Assembly: GCF_024868665.1 (NCBI RefSeq) | Contig: NC_079906.1 | Coordinates: 16,363,481-16,427,480, forward strand | Reading direction: 5' to 3' | Source: Triplophysa rosa | Lineage: Eukaryota; Chordata; Actinopteri; Cypriniformes; Nemacheilidae | Length of the DNA stretch: 64,000 bases | Part shown: positions 1-12,822 of the stretch, piece by piece | How the letters are laid out: every line of letters starts with the position of its first letter | How positions within the stretch are numbered: the first letter of the stretch is position 1 | The notes under the pieces: generated by a model | Told to the model about the DNA's origin: nothing | The model's input: the letters and a program-made list of their open reading frames with translations, nothing else | The model's database searches: none | Translations under genes and position numbers: made by a program

Positions 1-1086
1 TGATCCTAGCCACTGTTCACAAGACAACTGTTTAGCTAATGTTTTCAACAGCAACACGGTTCGGTAGAGCCACCGATCATCTCTATGACACTCTGTAGTC
101 TTTACTTTAAAGTTATAGCTGCAAATGTTACTGTTTCAGCGACTGATCTTGAACCAGATGTGTGACATCAGTCTTGTTTCTCTAGGCAACTCGAAATGCA
201 CCGCTGCCGTCTGCTTTTCATAATCAACTTCACAGTCGCTTATAAATGCAGACAGTCGTGGGATGTTGGCTTATTTCCAGAATGGATGTTTCTTCTTGGT
301 TCCCATGTAACATACAGTATTACGTCCACTAACACACGATAACATATGACCGGCCGCAGATTACAGTACATAATTATTAGTTCTTGATGTTTGTTTTCCC
401 TTTCCTCCCGTTTTAGTCATTTTCTTCCTGTTTTCCTTCAAGATTTCAGTCATGTAATTTATCAAATTAACTAAAGACTTTTTCTTTGCAATTAAATGCC
501 ATTTAGCAAAGTCATCATAGAAGCTGGCAACTCCTATTTTGGTGATTTTTTTCAGACAATGTTGCTTGCTTTTCTTCAGGAACACTGATCAAAAAACGTT
601 AGCAAGACATGGTGTTTTTTGCTCTGATTGAATCTGCTTTTGGTTTCGTAACCTTCCTCTGTTCTGCGATAGTTTTCCTACTATCAAAGAGAGAGCGCGA
701 GAGATTGACAAACTCACCTCTCCTCCTGTAGACTCGCCGTCTTAACAGACACCCACTTATAGAATAGCTTCAGGGCAAAGCTTCTCCACACTGATTCTAA
801 AAGTAAAGCTGCCCACTCATGTTCCACAGACATGCCACTCACAGCACTGAACACATCAGAAATCCAGCCAGAAGGTAAAAGTGTGGGGTGACCAAGTCGT
901 GTACCTGTTGTGTACCCGTCATGTAGTCCGATTTGTTTCGTTTTAGCCGAGCGAGCAGCCAGATAGCTAAACTACCTGGTGGACAAAAAGCATCATGCCA
1001 AAAATGCTAGGAGATATGAGAGTGTATGGGAGCCAAGACATATTTGACATGACCCGGGGTGAAGAAGTTATATTTTTTTCAATTGC

Positions 1087-1345
1087 AATTTAGAGTTCAC
1101 TCAAAAATTAAAATTCTGTCATAATTCACTCGCCCTCTTGTCATTTTTTTCTTGTCTTGTCTTGACTTTCTTAGTTCCGCCTGGCACCCATTCACTTGCA
1201 TTGGTTTTGTGTCCATACAATAGAAGTGAATGGGTGCCGCTGTTGTTCGGTAACATTCTTCAAAATATCTTCTTTTGTGTTTTGCGAAAGAAAGTCATAC
1301 AGGTTTGAAATGACAAAAGGGCGAGTAAATGATGACAGAAAGCTG
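1087..1345. mobile_element. Degenerate short inverted-repeat element, family 1
   Basis: The left part (about 1087-1135: gttcactcaaaaattaaaat, then attctgtcat) and the right part (gggcgagtaaatgatgacag) are the ends of the same element seen at 3494, 26261, 51028 and 53053. The middle carries the family's paired segments about 'attcttcaaaatatcttctt' and 'gaagtgaatgggtgcc'. The outermost ends have decayed, so no target-site duplication can be read. Confidence 0.6.
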
Positions 1346-2995
1346 CTATTTTCTGAACTTCTGCAACTTTCTGATGTCAGCCACATGAGTTTAAATTGAA
1401 CTTTTCGGATTTCTCTTCCAGCCACCCGCTCTCGTCATCATGATCTGTCTTGTCTCCTCAGTAATAAAATGATAAAAGAAAGAGGCAGAAAGCATCTTCT
1501 TTCCATCAGCTCCTAAAGGTCGGCGTCATGCTGGTGTCACTAATTAACTAATCAAAACATCTCCACATATGAGACGCTCTTATCTCCCTGCCAAAAATAG
1601 CCCATCTGCAACATACTAAAGTGACGAAATGTCAGTCTCACTCGTGAGTGTGCAACTCCAAGCTCTGCATTTCTCTTAGATCCGTGAAAAGATTTATTAG
1701 GACTGAGATATTCTTCACATGTCCTTTTTTAGCAATGCTGTCTTCCTACTTGTGTGTGTGCGTGCGTGCGTGCGTGAGTTTGTGTTTGCATTTCTGGCTA
1801 TTTGGGTTTCAGGCCTGTTTTGTGTAACATATAAAGTTGTAGGTATATTACTGCGTGCTGTGTGTGCATGTGTGTGTTTGTCAGCATGTTTGAGCATGCT
1901 CTTTTGTGCAGAAACATGTTTACATTCCTCAAGCTGTGAAAGACCGTGTCTCTCGCGCCTTTTCTCTTTATGTTTTCATTCTTGTTCTGGCTTTTTGTGC
2001 TTGTTTGTATGGGCTGTGGTGAGTCACATTCACAGACTGCCCACTCCAGCTGTCATGATTGTAACTGACAGGGACGTCACGGCGAGAAAAGAGAAGAAAA
2101 CCCGATAGAAAGCGAAGATAAACTGAGATTGAGTGGGCCGCAGTTGTCTCACATGCTGCTTTTTAGTCACAGGATAAAAGACAGCTTTATGTTTGTGTGG
2201 GTGTGTATGTGCCATGAGGAAGTGAATGTATGGCTGCTGATAATCTCTGACAGCTGGGAAAGGGCAAAATCTAAAGCGTTTATTTAAAGCGGCCCTAACG
2301 CGGTTTCTGCCCATCTCATATTAATCTTGAGTACCTATATAGTAGTATTGCATACTTTGTATGTTCGAAGAGTATTTAGTTTGATCACATTTATAAAAGA
2401 TAGATACAGCTGTACGATTATTTCCGAAAGCATACGGCGCGTGCGGGGGGGAGGGGTTGGCTGAACTAAAGCACGTGCGCACCCATTGCCAACAAAACAC
2501 AGACATCAGTTTCACTCATCGCGTGCGGTTCATGTCCGGCACCTTTTAGAGCTGGGACGGCTCCATATATCAGTTTCAAACTATCTCCAAATCCAGCGTT
2601 ATATCCACCGTTTATATAACATTCATCACCCAAATGCAGTGAACAAACAAACACCTGAACTTCGCGAACGTATGCTCTCTCTCTCTCTCTCCTGCACACA
2701 GTGAAAGTGACGTCTGCGCATGCTCCTTCTCCTGCTCTCCTTGCTGCCGCATGCTTTTCCGGGAGAATTGTCCAATAAGGGACTAAGAAAAATTGTTACA
2801 AAACGGTTTTATATGTTCGAAAAAAACTTTCCGAAACGTGTACGATCGCTGGGGGAGTGTATCGAGCACAGAGATACTACGTAATACGCCCAACTCGTTT
2901 TTTTACAAGTTGACCATGTTAAGCATGAGAAGACGGCACGTTTAACATCGTAAAGAAGTCAGAATGCATGACACACCATTGCACCACCCCTTTAA

Positions 2996-3410
2996 AGGAA
3001 AAGTGCAAAAAATTGTTGGGGGGATTACTGGTTATTTTTTCCATGCAATTACAGTAAATGGGGACTAGCGCTTTTAAGTTTCAAAAAAGCACCATTAAAC
3101 ATCATTCAAGTGGCTGTATGATTTCCTTTGGTCTTTGGTAGATAAACAAATGTCTGAGGTGCTTTTTTAATGCAGTGAAATTGAAGGAGGCGACTGAGGC
3201 CGACAAGTTCCAAAAATTATTATAAAAGCAGACTGAATAAGTTACATTTAGTGTGTTCATCACACAAAGCACAAGTTTTTTTTATCAGATTTTGCTCTTC
3301 TTGAGTTCTTATTCTTAGACATTATGCAAAATGTTTTCATTGAAAAGATAAAATATGAACAGGTAAGTGAGTAAATGAAAGAATTAAAATGTTGTGGGTG
3401 ACCCGTTCCT
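2996..3410. mobile_element. TTAA-flanked short non-coding element
   Basis: The segment starts with aggaaaagtg and ends with acccgttcct, and it has a TTAA on each side (2992-2995 and 3411-3414). The ends are weak inverted repeats. There is no reading frame. Its interior is not obviously the same as the family 1 elements, so it may be a different small non-autonomous DNA transposon. The TTAA pair could be chance in AT-rich DNA. Confidence 0.4.
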
Positions 3411-3493
3411 TTAAACAAATCCTTACTTGAAAAGTGCTTTGACCTTATTAAAATATGGATGTACAGTATGTGAAAACATTAAGTTTCACTTAA

Positions 3494-3776
3494 AGTGATA
3501 GTTCACCCAAATATACAAATTCTGTCATCAATAATTCACTCTCGTGTGGTTCATAACCTGTATGACTCTTGCTTTTGTTGAACACAAAGAATATTTTGAG
3601 AAATGTCTCAGTGGTTTTGTGTTCATACAATGGAAGTCAATGGGCGCCAATGTTTGTTTACCAGCATTCTTCAAAATATCTTTTGTATTCTGCAGAAGAA
3701 AGAAAGTCATACAGGTTTGGAATAACACTAGGGTGAGTAAATAAAGACACATTTCATTTTTGCGATTACTATCCAT
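3494..3776. mobile_element. Short inverted-repeat element, family 1, TTAA-flanked
   Basis: The element runs from agtgatagttcacccaaata to the degenerate right end gcgattactatccat. It is flanked by TTAA at 3490-3493 and 3777-3780. The interior is palindromic: a 'gtatgactcttgc... cacaaagaatattttgag' arm is answered by 'cttcaaaatatcttttgtat ... gaaagtcatacagg'. It has no coding capacity and lies about 170 bases before the c1orf21 exon at 3951. Confidence 0.7.
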
Positions 3777-3950
3777 TTAAAGCAGGTTTAATGCCGTTTC
3801 AGTCCATGTGCTTTTTATAAGCGTGTTCTGCACAGTTCCTCTAGTTTTTCCACTCCATAATTACAGTATGTTCCATCAGTACTGTTAACAACCCTAGAAC
3901 AAACCTCTCACCAACTCTTCTCTCGTTCTCTATCTCCATCATCACTGCAG

Positions 3951-6915
3951 ATGAATACAAGATGAAGGGAGTGGAGGAAGTTAAGTACATGCGTGGAGAA
4001 GAGGACCGAGTAAACGCACGCAACCAGGAGAACCTGGTGAGATACTCTTCCTCATATGTTAATGTTTTTGCATACACATCGCCATCGGCACATAAGATTG
4101 TTTTGTAGCTTATACATTGCACAGCTATGTGTTTGTGCAGTGCACACATGTGCGGACCTGTATGGAATGTTGGAGGTAAATTCGGACACATTTTTCCCTT
4201 TGTCACAGACTCTCGTGTGTAGGCACTCGAATTACCAGACATCATATTTTCGTATCGGGGAGTTTATACATGCATATTTTCATACTCACACTCGAATGTC
4301 TAGACTTGTCTGGTCTGATGCTTTGCCTAATGAGAAGACATTAATAACTTCAATATTTCAAACAGTCCTTTTCTGTAACCAATTCGATTGAATTCAGTTT
4401 TGTTTCTATAGCACTTTTCCCAGTTTTGCATTGTTGCAAAGCAGCTTTACTGTAAATGCATATGAATACAGTGACAGAGGTAGAAAAATGGAAATTATAA
4501 AATGTATAGAATATTTAATGAATGCTATTATTTCAGTTTTTTACTAAGTGCAATTGATTTGAGAATGTGTGAATGATGTCTGCTATGATTGACACACACT
4601 TCACATGTTAAATTAGCAATAACGGCCTGCCAAGGTGTTGAATACTGTTATGTTATGTAAATGTGTTTTGTTGTGTTAATGTGCTCATTATAGGTGTAAA
4701 AACCTTCTATCACATGTTCATGTCTTATCCAAAATAATTTAAGAAGTATAAATCCTCATTCAGATGTATAATTTAATTGTCCCTCCAGTTGTGTTAGTTT
4801 CTACACTATGTTTACAAAAATATGAATTATGAATGAAATAAACCAAACTAAATTGTGATCAGCGTGTGAACATTTGAGTGTGTCTGCATAGCGAGTCCCA
4901 GAAAAGTCTCCATGTGAACTGACCAGCCTAATGAAGTTGGTCAGATCAGAGCAGGTGTTCGGACGCCCATGTTCAGATAAGGAGAGTGAGAGGAGAAGAG
5001 CGAGAGAGAAATAAAATGAGGGAGACTCTCTGTCACCTTCTCTCTCAGCAGGGCTGTGTTCTCATTAGCAGTGGTCAAAGTAAGGTCACTCCCAGGGCCT
5101 CTATATCACACTGTGTTCTGGAGAGGCTCCAGGAGCTGACGGGCCATCAGGGATGGGCAACGTAGTCTGAATCTGGCTTTGTTTTGAGCGGTAGTAAGTG
5201 AAAACGTGTTCTTTCCGGGTGTGTTGCAGGAGAAGAGTTCAACGCAGTACAGGACCAAACAGCACAAAGAGGTGCCTGGGCCCAGTGCCAACAAGACAAA
5301 GTGAGTGGGGTTATAAATGTGCCTTTCTGTTTACTGCGTGCGTGTGTGAAAATGAGCCAAAAGTGTGTATATTCTTTGTGGTTTACTTTGCATTTGTGGC
5401 ATGTCTGCTCTTGAGAGGTTTTTTTATGGCATGAGTATTTTTTTTCAAAAGCAAAAAATAATACAAATAGCAAAATAATACAAATGAAAAAAGACTGGAT
5501 AATCTTCATAATAGCTTTCTTTGTTAAAGGTTAGGAAATAGTTCAACCAGAAAGAAAGCTCATGATTATTTACTCGCCCTCATCTGGTTTTGATGCATAT
5601 GATTCTCTTCCATGGAAAACAAACAAACAAACAAATCTAAACTTCATTTTCCGAACACTGGAAATTGATGAGGACTTGGCACTGAGGATGTTTAGCGCCA
5701 TAAACAATTTTGGTGAATAACAACTTAATTGAAGTCTGTTCCATACAATAAGCTGTTATATGACTTCCTAAGACTTATAGTGAATGTTAGCCGTTATTAT
5801 GGGGTTTGTCATTTTTGGTGCTTATCACTGTTCTATTTTATATACAGAGTTCTGACATGAAGAATTTTTGACATTTGTTCAGCAAATAGTTTTATAATAT
5901 TTATATTCATTAGCATGTACATTTTATGATCTATTGAGCATTTGTATGTTATTGCCGTAACACATTTATTTTGTGATTATCCTGCTTATTACCTCATGAG
6001 TAAATTATTGGACACGAAATAATGATTGGAAACATTTTATTGGCTCATTTATAACAAATGCAGATCTTCCGCAAGGGAAACCTGTTGCCATATACGAAGT
6101 TCAAATGAACATGCAATTTGGTTGAATCATTGGTAAACAATCGCACATATGTTATTAATTATTATTATTATTATTACATATTTATATTTAATTTATGTAT
6201 AATATTAAACTGCACTGGTCAAAATAACCGGACGACCCTGTGTTGTTAGTTCTGGGCGGTTATCAGGGAATAACATGCCTTGGAATGTCATGACTAGCCA
6301 ATCAGAATCAAGTATTACAGATCTGTCATAACTATAACAGATGCAACTTTTGGTTTTAAAAAAGAATTAGTAAATGCTGAGATTAACATGAACTAAGATT
6401 AATAGTTTTTTTTTAGTTCATGCTAGCTGATGCATTAACTGATGTTGACAAATGCATCCTTATTATTGTAAAGTGTTAATTGTTAATAACTTCAAGGAAA
6501 CTAATTATATAGTGTTACTAAATAAATACACAAACCAAAGCATGAAAACAGCATTTTATTTTGAGTAGCTTGTGTGACTGTTCAGGTGTGTACGTGTGTT
6601 TTGTGGGTTTGTACATTAGAACTGAACAGTTCCTTGTTTCATGTGTGTGCGTGTGTGTTGTTGTAGTAAGGCTCGGTTAATGTGTTCTGTGTGTGTGTGA
6701 AGCCAGGATTTATGATCCCTGCCGTAATGTCTCTATAAAAGCGATTCCCGCCCAGCCACTCTGGATCCTACAGGAGCTGGTAGTTCTGTGTGTGTGTGTG
6801 TGTGTGTGTGTGCGCGTGTGTGCATGTTCGTGCGTGCGTGTGTGTACTCAATAGTTGTTGTAATGGAAAATTCTAGTGTATTTTTTGCTTCCCATCTCAT
6901 ACCCCCACTAACTTC

Positions 6916-6997
<82 letters not shown>

Positions 6998-7184
6998 ACA
7001 CTCTCTCTTCTCTCTCTCTCTCGCTCTCTCCGCTCTCGCCTCTCTCGCTCTCATCACGCTCTCCTCCGCTCATCCCTCTCCTCTCTCTCCTCGCTCTCTC
7101 TATCGCCTCTCTCTCCTCTCCTCTCTCTCTCTCCCTCTCCTCTCTCTCTCACTCTCTCTTCTCACATCCCTCTCTCTCGATCTC

Positions 7185-7247
<63 letters not shown>

Positions 7248-8493
7248 ATACATACGTCAGAGAGTCAGCAGGAGTTTTTCAGAATGCTGGATGAGAAGAT
7301 TGAGAAGGTGAGGAAGAGAAAAGAGGCACTGGAGTGAAAGATGGATTTGAAATTTTATTTTATTTTGGGCCAGCACATACCATTTAGAGTCAGAGTAGCT
7401 TTATTGTCATTTCAATCATATACAGTTTGTACACAATGAGACAAAACTATGTGTACAACCATTCCAAGAAAAGCTTGTTGATCAAGACTGTGACATTTAA
7501 CAAGGTTATGTCCTATTGCCATGTATATTACTTCCCTATGACTAGAGATAAAGCAATGTATTTATGGCTCAACCATATTTTTTCCTAAACTTCCCTTTTA
7601 CGCTCTCGCTGCTGTGTTATCTGTCACTTTTGAGGTCTGGGATCAATTGGTCTAAAGTGGATTAAATCAGAACATTTTGTTTTTAAGTGGTTTGTACATT
7701 ATGTAAGTTGAAAGGGTCACCGGAAGCTGAGGCTTTACCGCACATAAATCCAAACTTTAGGACTGACTGTCCCACACTGTCGTTATGGAAATGATTAAAT
7801 CTGACCCATTGTTTCTGATAGCGTCGTCAATATCTGCTATATCTACATCGGTTGCTATAGCTGCTAAATGCTTACGCATCAACACAGCCCCAAGAGATGA
7901 GAGATTAGCTGTCCGTGTGGAAAGGGAGGCTTGAAAACTGAACTTTTCTGCTTGTGTAGTATGCACACATTTGAAACTGCTTAGCTTACTACATGTAAGC
8001 TAACTACTACACTACTACGAGCGTAAATGAGTCAATTCAGACACAGCTACAATACATACAGTAGACATCAAGAATACTGAACTTTATGTATACTGTATTC
8101 ACGTTATGTCCTGAATAGCAAAAACTTAGATTAGCTTGTTGATATCGCCGCTGTCTGTCTGAAACCTCGTATCTCCGTATTTCGTTATTTTTTATTTTTT
8201 GAACAAAAATTATTATTATTATTAGTCTTTGTTTGTCACTGGGTTTTGCAAATATCTTACCAGTAAAAATTATTTAAAAGTGCTTGTCAACTTTGACAAC
8301 AAAGTATGTGTTTTTTCTATTTCCTTAAAAATGTGGACATCTGAGGTTTCAGACAGCAACAATATATTTTCACTTTTAAGATGCTAGTCTAACCGTTTTT
8401 GTCCTGTTCTCGCTTCAGTTTTCGACTTGTCTTTCTCTATATATTCCCCAGGGGCAGGACTACTGCTCGGAGGGAGAGGACGATGTCACATAG
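3951..8493 (+). CDS. c1orf21: C1orf21 orthologue, 3' four coding exons
   Basis: This is the C-terminal part of the small (about 120 residues in human) protein C1orf21, also called PIG13, whose function is unknown. Coding exons are 3951-4036, 5230-5300, 7247-7307 and 8452-8493, all with AG acceptors and GT donors and with phases that join cleanly. They encode GVEEVKYMRGEEDRVNARNQ, then a Lys-rich linker with KEVPGP, then SESQQEFFRMLDEKIEK, then GQDYCSEGEDDVT and a stop, which follow the human C-terminus closely. The N-terminal exons, which in the family carry a Met-Gly-Cys myristoylation-type start, lie upstream of the window. The acceptor of the third exon sits directly at the end of a CT microsatellite about 330 bases long. 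The protein is acidic at its end and has no membrane segment. Confidence 0.88.
4385..4460. repeat. Fragment of a common fish interspersed repeat
   Basis: The sequence 'gattgaattcagttttgttt ... tatagcacttttcccag ... gttgcaaagcagctttac' resembles a very common cyprinid repeat motif (tttatttgtatagcgctttt followed by caaagcagctttac). Recognition is from memory only. It lies in the c1orf21 intron. Confidence 0.45.
6787..6845. repeat. GT microsatellite
   Basis: A (GT)n run of about 28 bases continues into a GT/GC-rich tail. It lies in a c1orf21 intron. An open frame passes through it and the following CT repeat, but that frame is low complexity and not a gene. Confidence 0.95.
6914..7244. repeat. 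CT microsatellite ending at a splice acceptor
   Basis: About 330 bases are almost entirely CT dinucleotides, interrupted by short TCGCTC/TCCTC variants in the middle and pure (TC)n at the right end. The repeat runs into the AG at 7245-7246 that serves as acceptor for the c1orf21 exon 7247-7307, so the repeat itself is the polypyrimidine tract. Confidence 0.95.
7385..7445. repeat. Fragment of an interspersed fish repeat
   Basis: The stretch 'gagtagctttattgtcattt' followed by 'acagtttgtacacaatgaga' resembles the 3' end of a widespread fish interspersed repeat. This is recognition from memory; no boundaries or target duplication are visible. Confidence 0.4.
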
Positions 8494-11400
8494 CAGAGAG
8501 GCTCCACTTCTTGACGAAGACAGAAAGAGAGTGTGAACTCAAATCAGTGTTTCCAATGTCTATAACACTCTGTCAGTTTGAGAGAAAGCGTGTGTGTGTG
8601 TGTGCGAGAATGTTCGAGTGCGCTTGCGAGAGTGAAAGAACGCAGGATTTTTCCTTATAGGCTGTTGCACCCCTGAACTCTTCTCTCTTGGGCTCTCTTG
8701 CCCCGCATGGAGATCAAGATGGTTGGATGAGGGAACAGGCTTGATTGATGTATTATCAACACAGACTCGCTCTGACGTGATCTGAGGACCCAGACCCAGA
8801 AACGGCCCCCTTCCTCCCTTTCCATGACGGAGCCACGTGAGACGGAGAGATTATGCAGAAAAAGCAGGATGACAGGATGTGGAAAAGCAAGGCGACATGC
8901 CTCTCCCAATCCTTATTCAAGTGGCAGGCTGAAGAAAACGGACTTATGGAGGCACGAGAGGAGAGCTCTTGAACAACATCCGTCATCTTGTGTTCTTTTT
9001 CTGTTTCAGCGGGAAGGGGGATATGAAAAAGAGAGCTATTTTATTAAGAGTGATTATATGAACGAACCGGGTGATTTTTATTATTTTGATAAGAGCGACA
9101 TGAGGCTGAGTTTTGAAATCTGGACTCCTGCTTTTTTGAAGGACGTTTTTTTATTTGTGGAGGTTGTTTGTTTGTTTATTTTGTATGTATTTCGGCCTTA
9201 TTGAATAGATCATCACCCTTGAGCTAGTGTTGTAAGGTCAGGATTGTGCCTTGACCCCATAATGCTCACACACAGAACTAAAATACATTACCACACCCTC
9301 TTTCCACACACAACTTCTCACTTTCTATTTGTATATCCTGCTTTTATTTGTCAAGTTCTCATAAATAGGCAGAAATATGAATAGACTGGTAACCGACAGT
9401 TGTTGTTACCCACACACATAGCTACCAAAATGGATCCCTTACAGCCACTAACAAACACTGTTTAACTCATAGATCCACATGAGATCATGGAAGAATTGCA
9501 AGGATGTGGGATTGTCAAACTGAACAGCTTTTATGGGTTTTTGAGGGCTGTGTTTGTGTTAATCTGTCGGTTCTGACTGTTAATCTTTATTGAGGGGATG
9601 TATAGGAAGGGTTAAAAGCGCCCTGTAAATGTTCAGCTGCAGTGTTTCCCATTATTTCGTCTTTGTTCATTCACTGCCTTTCTCACCTCGTAAGTGTAGA
9701 GGCTGATGGTCTTCAACCATAAACGAGACCAGCGAACCAGTATGAGGTGGGGTGGGGTCACAGCACTGGTCAGGCATCTGTAATTGTGATTACTGGATTG
9801 AATCCTTTTTAAAAATATATTTTCAATATGTTTTCTTTTTCTATTAAAAGGTTAAGACAGAGCTGTCGTGTTTGTGTGCCGTCTCATTGATAAATTGTGA
9901 TGTGTGTGTAGGTTTTGCTGACATCATACGTCCATTTCAGCGTCATGTTTCCTGTTGGTTGTCTGACGCATAACGTTAAAAATACTTTAATGGTTTCTGA
10001 GGTAGAATTTCAAATGAAGAGATGTGGAGATTACATTTCCATCATGGAGTAAATTATTAAACCGAACAAATAGATAACCGTATCGTTGAAAAGCTAACCT
10101 ACATCACGTCTTTTCGCAGAATCCAGATCTAACGAGCTGTTTGTCCAACGACATGAGGCACATGTGCGCAATATTAAAATAATTGAACGCACGTATATTA
10201 TACTTTGTCTCCGCCTGTTGGTAGAACAGCGGAACTACACGGGAAATCTAGGGAAACTAGTTGTTTAAAGTTTTAATTGAAATAGCAGTGAAATGTTAGT
10301 TATGTAATTTAGTTTTAGCATATCTGTTTGCTGCAGTATTTTAATATTTTTATTTAATTTTGAATTATGTATTTTTAAAGAAATGCATATACAGCCTAGG
10401 GCTCCATAAAAATAAAGGAAAAATAAACGTTTTCTGTCTTATAATTGTATATTATCAATATTGAATTAAACATTAAAGAATATATTAAAAGGCATACAAA
10501 CAGATGCACAGTGCATCTGATTATTCACACATATTTTTAGGTTCTGCTGAACTGACTTTAAAATAAACAAATGCTTTCCCCCCCATTTTACATTTACGTA
10601 TAATAAATTCAATAGTTCAACATTAACTATTTATTTTTTACTTTTTTTTAACAAAGTATAAACAGTATGGAACTGGTCCGTGTCATCTGATGTGTACCTC
10701 TATTTAACCATTTGCCACTTTATTAGAACATTACTTGCTCATAAACAGTTTTTTCTCCCATTATCATAGCTTTTTCTTGGCCTCTTCCTACAGTTGTGAC
10801 TCTACCTGCTGAGGGAGGTAGAGTGGTGCAGTTAGGAACATGGGCAAGTTCTTTCCACTGAGGTAAAACACAATAAATCCTTTCTCATGTTAAAGACTGT
10901 TCATTAGAGAACAACGTGTCCTGGAGGTTTGGCTGTTTTTCATCTCTCACGTGGTCTGCCGGTGTGACACAAACTTGGGCACAAACATGGTTTAGTGAGT
11001 TTTACCAGGCTAGATATGTGGTTGTTACACTCTTCAGAAGGCCGCAGTGGGGGTGACAGAACTTCATGATGGTTGACGTGTGTTGAAAATGTAAATGGAA
11101 TCATTTAGTAAGGTTTAATGTGTGTGAGAAACAGATCCATCGCGGAGCAAAGAAAGATTTTGTGTGTGTGTGCTGTGCTGGGTTTAGTCCATGTGAAAGC
11201 TTTGGCTTGGATGTAACCCTGCATTGCCAACATGAGCTCACAGCAATTACACCCAACTCAAACCAGCAGCCCTCTCTCACCCATCCTCTCTCTTTCTGTC
11301 ATTCCAGCTCTATCGTCTTATTTTTCTTTACCTCTCCATCCATATATCTTTCCATCTCTGACCACCCCTTTCCCATCCTCCATCAATCATGCACTTTCTG

Positions 11401-12280
11401 AATGACTGATGCTGCCTTGAACTGCACAACCCCAAACCGCTGAGTTCCAGCTCTGTACTAAACGCTAGGCATTGTGGTTCAGTGGTTATAGCCTTTTAAC
11501 TCTTCGCTTAGTGCTTTAAAAATATTCACACCAGAACTACTAGAATAACTTGCTTCTTCCAAATGTTTACTATAGTTTTAAGGTGTAATAGAATAATTCT
11601 GTCAGAATAACTTATTCAATGTGAAAATTTGTACCAGACATGGACGAAGTAACAGACAGAAACCGAGGCTGTCATATCATTTTTGTCAGGTAAAAGATCA
11701 AACAAAAATCCACAAAAAGCATCTGCAGTTTTCATCTGTAAAGGTCTGTTTTCTTTCTGGTCTTGTTTCACTGACTCTAAAGCCAGTAAAAACCTAAAGT
11801 CTCACTTTAACTTTTACACTTAACACAGGTAGTCCTATAGTAGTGTGGTTTATTGCTTAACATAATGAAAATCATTTACATTGCGATTTTAAATCAATTA
11901 AATGTTATAAAACTAGGAATGGTTTTAATTGTACTTTCCGTTTGAACACTAGAGGTCGCGATAAGATTAACTGCAAAACACGACGTCCTATGGAAAAAGT
12001 CAGCTATTTTAAATATATTAAAAAACTATAACCACAGTTACAATATTTCTGCCTTATTGTTATAATAAGGGTACTATTATTCAGCGTAACTTGTTAAATT
12101 TGCATTTGCAATCACTTTCAACTTAAAATAACAAACAGTAATTCCCTTTTAATTGTATGAGAGCTTATTCTAATATATTTTAAATATAATGAACTGTAGC
12201 AACTGTAGTATCCTGGCAGAAAGTGAGCGGAAGCAGCAGGTGTCAGCTGTACCAAAATCCCTCGACGCACTGAACTCAGC
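8494..12280. other. c1orf21 3' UTR and intergenic DNA
   Basis: No gene is supported. The first part after the stop at 8493 must be the c1orf21 3' UTR. Possible AATAAA signals occur at 10411, 10422 and 10872, but the real end cannot be decided. The open frames here (for example 8824-9204) have no recognisable domain and no splice support. The 10200-10700 stretch is very AT-rich. Confidence 0.5.
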
Positions 12281-12285
12281 GATGA

Positions 12286-12293
12286 TGACGTCA
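12286..12293. promoter_or_regulatory. Palindromic CRE (TGACGTCA) upstream of colgalt2
   Basis: A perfect TGACGTCA octamer lies 530 bases before the colgalt2 start codon. This is the binding site of CREB/ATF-family bZIP factors. The distance is compatible with the promoter or 5' UTR region, but no transcription start is visible, so its use is inferred. Confidence 0.45.
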
Positions 12294-12822
12294 GTAATGT
12301 CGGGATGCACGAGACTGGAATGAGAGCGCAAGATGGAAAATATTAAATGAGCAACGAGGAAAGAATTGAGGGAAACATAGGGGAAATAGATCTGATCGAC
12401 GTTTCACAGCCTCATGAAAAACACGAACAAATCATAAGCGTGCTATGAAAGCAGCAGTCCTGAGATGTCCCCACTGTGACCGTGCGTGTGTATTGCCAAA
12501 AACGCACTTCTACTGTAATAAACAAAAAAAACATGGTTAATTTTCCTAACGCTAGCCCAAAAAATTGAATTCAATTAAGTTTGATTTTGTAATATATAAG
12601 AAAAAAATCATGTTCATTATCTCGCAGGTGCACATCGAGCTGAATGTTTGGGGGCGGAATTTGTTGCGTCGAAAGGGTCCCCTAACAAAGCTCTCCACCT
12701 TTCTCACCCTAACCCTGCCCCTCCCCTCCCCTCTCTTGTATCTTTCTGCTTGCCCACTCACCCACTCTCTTTACGCACCACCGTGCAGCTCAAGTTTTGA
12801 CAGCGTTGTTCATCAGGCAGAG

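Larger units (their letters stand above)
1..3950 (+). other. Non-coding sequence, probably a c1orf21 intron
   Basis: No exon could be supported here. The expected N-terminal exon of C1orf21 (a short myristoylation-type start beginning Met-Gly-Cys) was looked for and not found, so this stretch is most simply the intron before the exon at 3951. It holds GT-rich sequence (about 1751-1780 and 1860-1880), a short CT run near 2674-2690, and three inverted-repeat elements that are listed separately (about 1087-1345, 2996-3410, 3494-3776). The open frames in it lie inside these repeats or in GT-rich sequence and are not credible genes. Confidence 0.6.

Noticed and set aside
2008..2020. First exon of c1orf21 (atgggctgtgg)
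   Set aside because: It would read Met-Gly-Cys-Gly and then leaves the family sequence at once, with no downstream match.
1719..2108. 129-codon Cys-rich open frame
   Set aside because: It arises from GT-rich sequence; there is no domain, no splice support and an overlapping minus frame of similar quality.
6788..7294. 168-codon open frame rich in Ser and Leu
   Set aside because: It is a translation of the GT and CT microsatellites running into the c1orf21 exon in a wrong frame.
8824..9204. 126-codon open frame after c1orf21
   Set aside because: No recognisable domain; it lies in the presumed 3' UTR and shows low-complexity, Phe/Val-rich ends.
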